A stretch of 64,000 nucleotides of DNA from an uncultured Bacteroidales bacterium (lineage in GTDB: Bacteria; Bacteroidota; Bacteroidia; Bacteroidales; Bacteroidaceae): assembly GCA_902760345.1 (NCBI GenBank), contig CACWFY010000008.1, positions 1-64,000 on the forward strand, written 5' to 3'. A program made the translations under genes and the position numbers. The notes below the pieces were generated by a model. The model had not been told where the DNA came from, searched no databases, and saw nothing but the letters and a program-made list of their open reading frames with translations. Position 1 is the stretch's first letter, and the number at the start of each line of letters is the position of its first letter. Positions 63,647 through 64,000 of this stretch are shown here, one piece after another.

Positions 63647-64000
63647 ATGAAGACAATAATATATTCTGCCACACTTCTCATGCTGTCAGCCTTTGCGCTG
63701 ACGGCATGCAGCGACGACAAAGTTGTAGGCGACCCCGCCAAGGACTGGGATGGCAGCAGCGAGCGTTACATCTCCGTTGACGAAGAAGGTTTCTCCACCT
63801 ACTATAAGCCGACTATCGGACGCGTGGGCGACCCCATGCCGTTCTACGACAAAAAAGCAGGCAACTTCAAGGTGCTCTATCTGCAGGAGTACGACAACAA
63901 CAGCACGTTCCGCTTCCACCCCTATTGGGGCGTCAGCACCACCGATGGTGCCCACTATCAGTCGCTAGGCGAGATACTGCCCATTGGCGAGAACGACCAC
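63647..64000 (+). CDS. GH32-like lipoprotein (3' end outside window)
   Basis: 118 codons are visible from ATG 63647 and the frame is open at the window end. Lipoprotein signal MKTIIYSATLLMLSAFALTAC. The mature start (TIGRVGDPMPFYD, FKVLYLQEYDN, FHPYWGVSTTDGAHYQSLGE) resembles the first propeller blade of the five-bladed GH32/GH43-type enzymes, especially GH32-like proteins of Bacteroidetes PULs. If so it would cut fructan at the cell surface. It follows the DUF4960-type gene by 51 bp in the same operon. Only about a quarter to a fifth of a usual GH32 is visible, so this is tentative. Confidence 0.62.
   Translation, partial: MKTIIYSATLLMLSAFALTACSDDKVVGDPAKDWDGSSERYISVDEEGFSTYYKPTIGRVGDPMPFYDKKAGNFKVLYLQEYDNNSTFRFHPYWGVSTTDGAHYQSLGEILPIGENDH

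Noticed and set aside
1..64000. tRNA, rRNA or riboswitch genes
   Set aside because: No stretch with recognisable tRNA arms, rRNA segments or known riboswitch cores was found; intergenic gaps are all below 300 bp.

Overview
The window looks like a chromosomal segment of a polysaccharide-degrading Bacteroidales bacterium, most likely Prevotella in the broad sense (Prevotella/Segatella/Xylanibacter). The reasons are two SusC/SusD pairs, membrane-anchored AraC regulators, promoters of the Bacteroidetes form TTTG-N20-TAnnTTTG (five full matches here), Bacteroidetes-only families (DUF3826, DUF2851, DUF3332, DUF4960 types), and an MFS transporter-GH10-GH43 cassette laid out like the Prevotella xynD-xynA-xynB cluster. 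No tRNA, rRNA, transposase, phage gene or CRISPR array was seen.

Layout. 1-17587 (+): a tight glycosidase operon with an L-fucose/arabinose isomerase-type protein (cut by the window edge), GH3, GH67 alpha-glucuronidase, GH97 alpha-galactosidase type, GH2, GH106 alpha-rhamnosidase type, a sialate-esterase/CE20-type acetylesterase and a second GH2. This set fits a heavily decorated glucuronoxylan. It is followed by a membrane AraC regulator (17638-20289). 20373-34157 (+): a pectin-type PUL with a secreted TIM-barrel protein, DUF4957/DUF5123-like lipoprotein, SusC, SusD, PL1 pectate lyase, DUF3826 protein and a beta-helix protein. 34295-35169 (+): an ECF sigma factor and a minimal anti-sigma-like protein. 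35166-38639 (-): rnhB, dprA, a thioesterase and DUF2851. 38720-44883: a xylan cassette, with an esterase on the minus strand and a GPH transporter, GH10, GH43 and an ECF sigma factor on the plus strand. 44981-48836 (-): dapB, lepB, a degenerate lepB paralogue, WbqC-like and DUF3332. 48923-55379: a methyltransferase, GNAT protein, parE and an S41 protease on plus, and a DUF3237 protein on minus. 55534-64000 (+): the start of a second PUL, probably for fructan (periplasmic-binding-protein/AraC regulator, SusC, SusD, DUF4960-type lipoprotein, GH32-like protein cut by the window end).

How the parts work together: the SusC/SusD pairs import oligosaccharides, the lipoproteins and lyase act at the cell surface, and the signal-peptide-bearing glycosidases finish digestion in the periplasm. 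In the xylan cassette GH10 is exported, the GPH symporter takes up the products, and GH43, which has no signal peptide, acts in the cytoplasm. The regulators have a sensor domain, one membrane segment and an AraC domain, but no kinase or receiver.

The most unusual content is repeat structure. (i) Two arrays of 22-bp units, each a 17-bp palindrome (6-bp arms, 5-nt centre) plus a 5-nt linker: one intergenic at 28576-28670, one inside the GH106 gene at 13099-13159. (ii) About fifteen short tandem arrays of 7-, 8- or 9-nt units, either in gene junctions, where they overlap stop codons or form translation-initiation regions, or inside coding frames, where they encode signal-peptide cores and linkers. 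(iii) Perfect inverted repeats placed at or over start codons (1454-1498, 7710-7756, 34882-34915).
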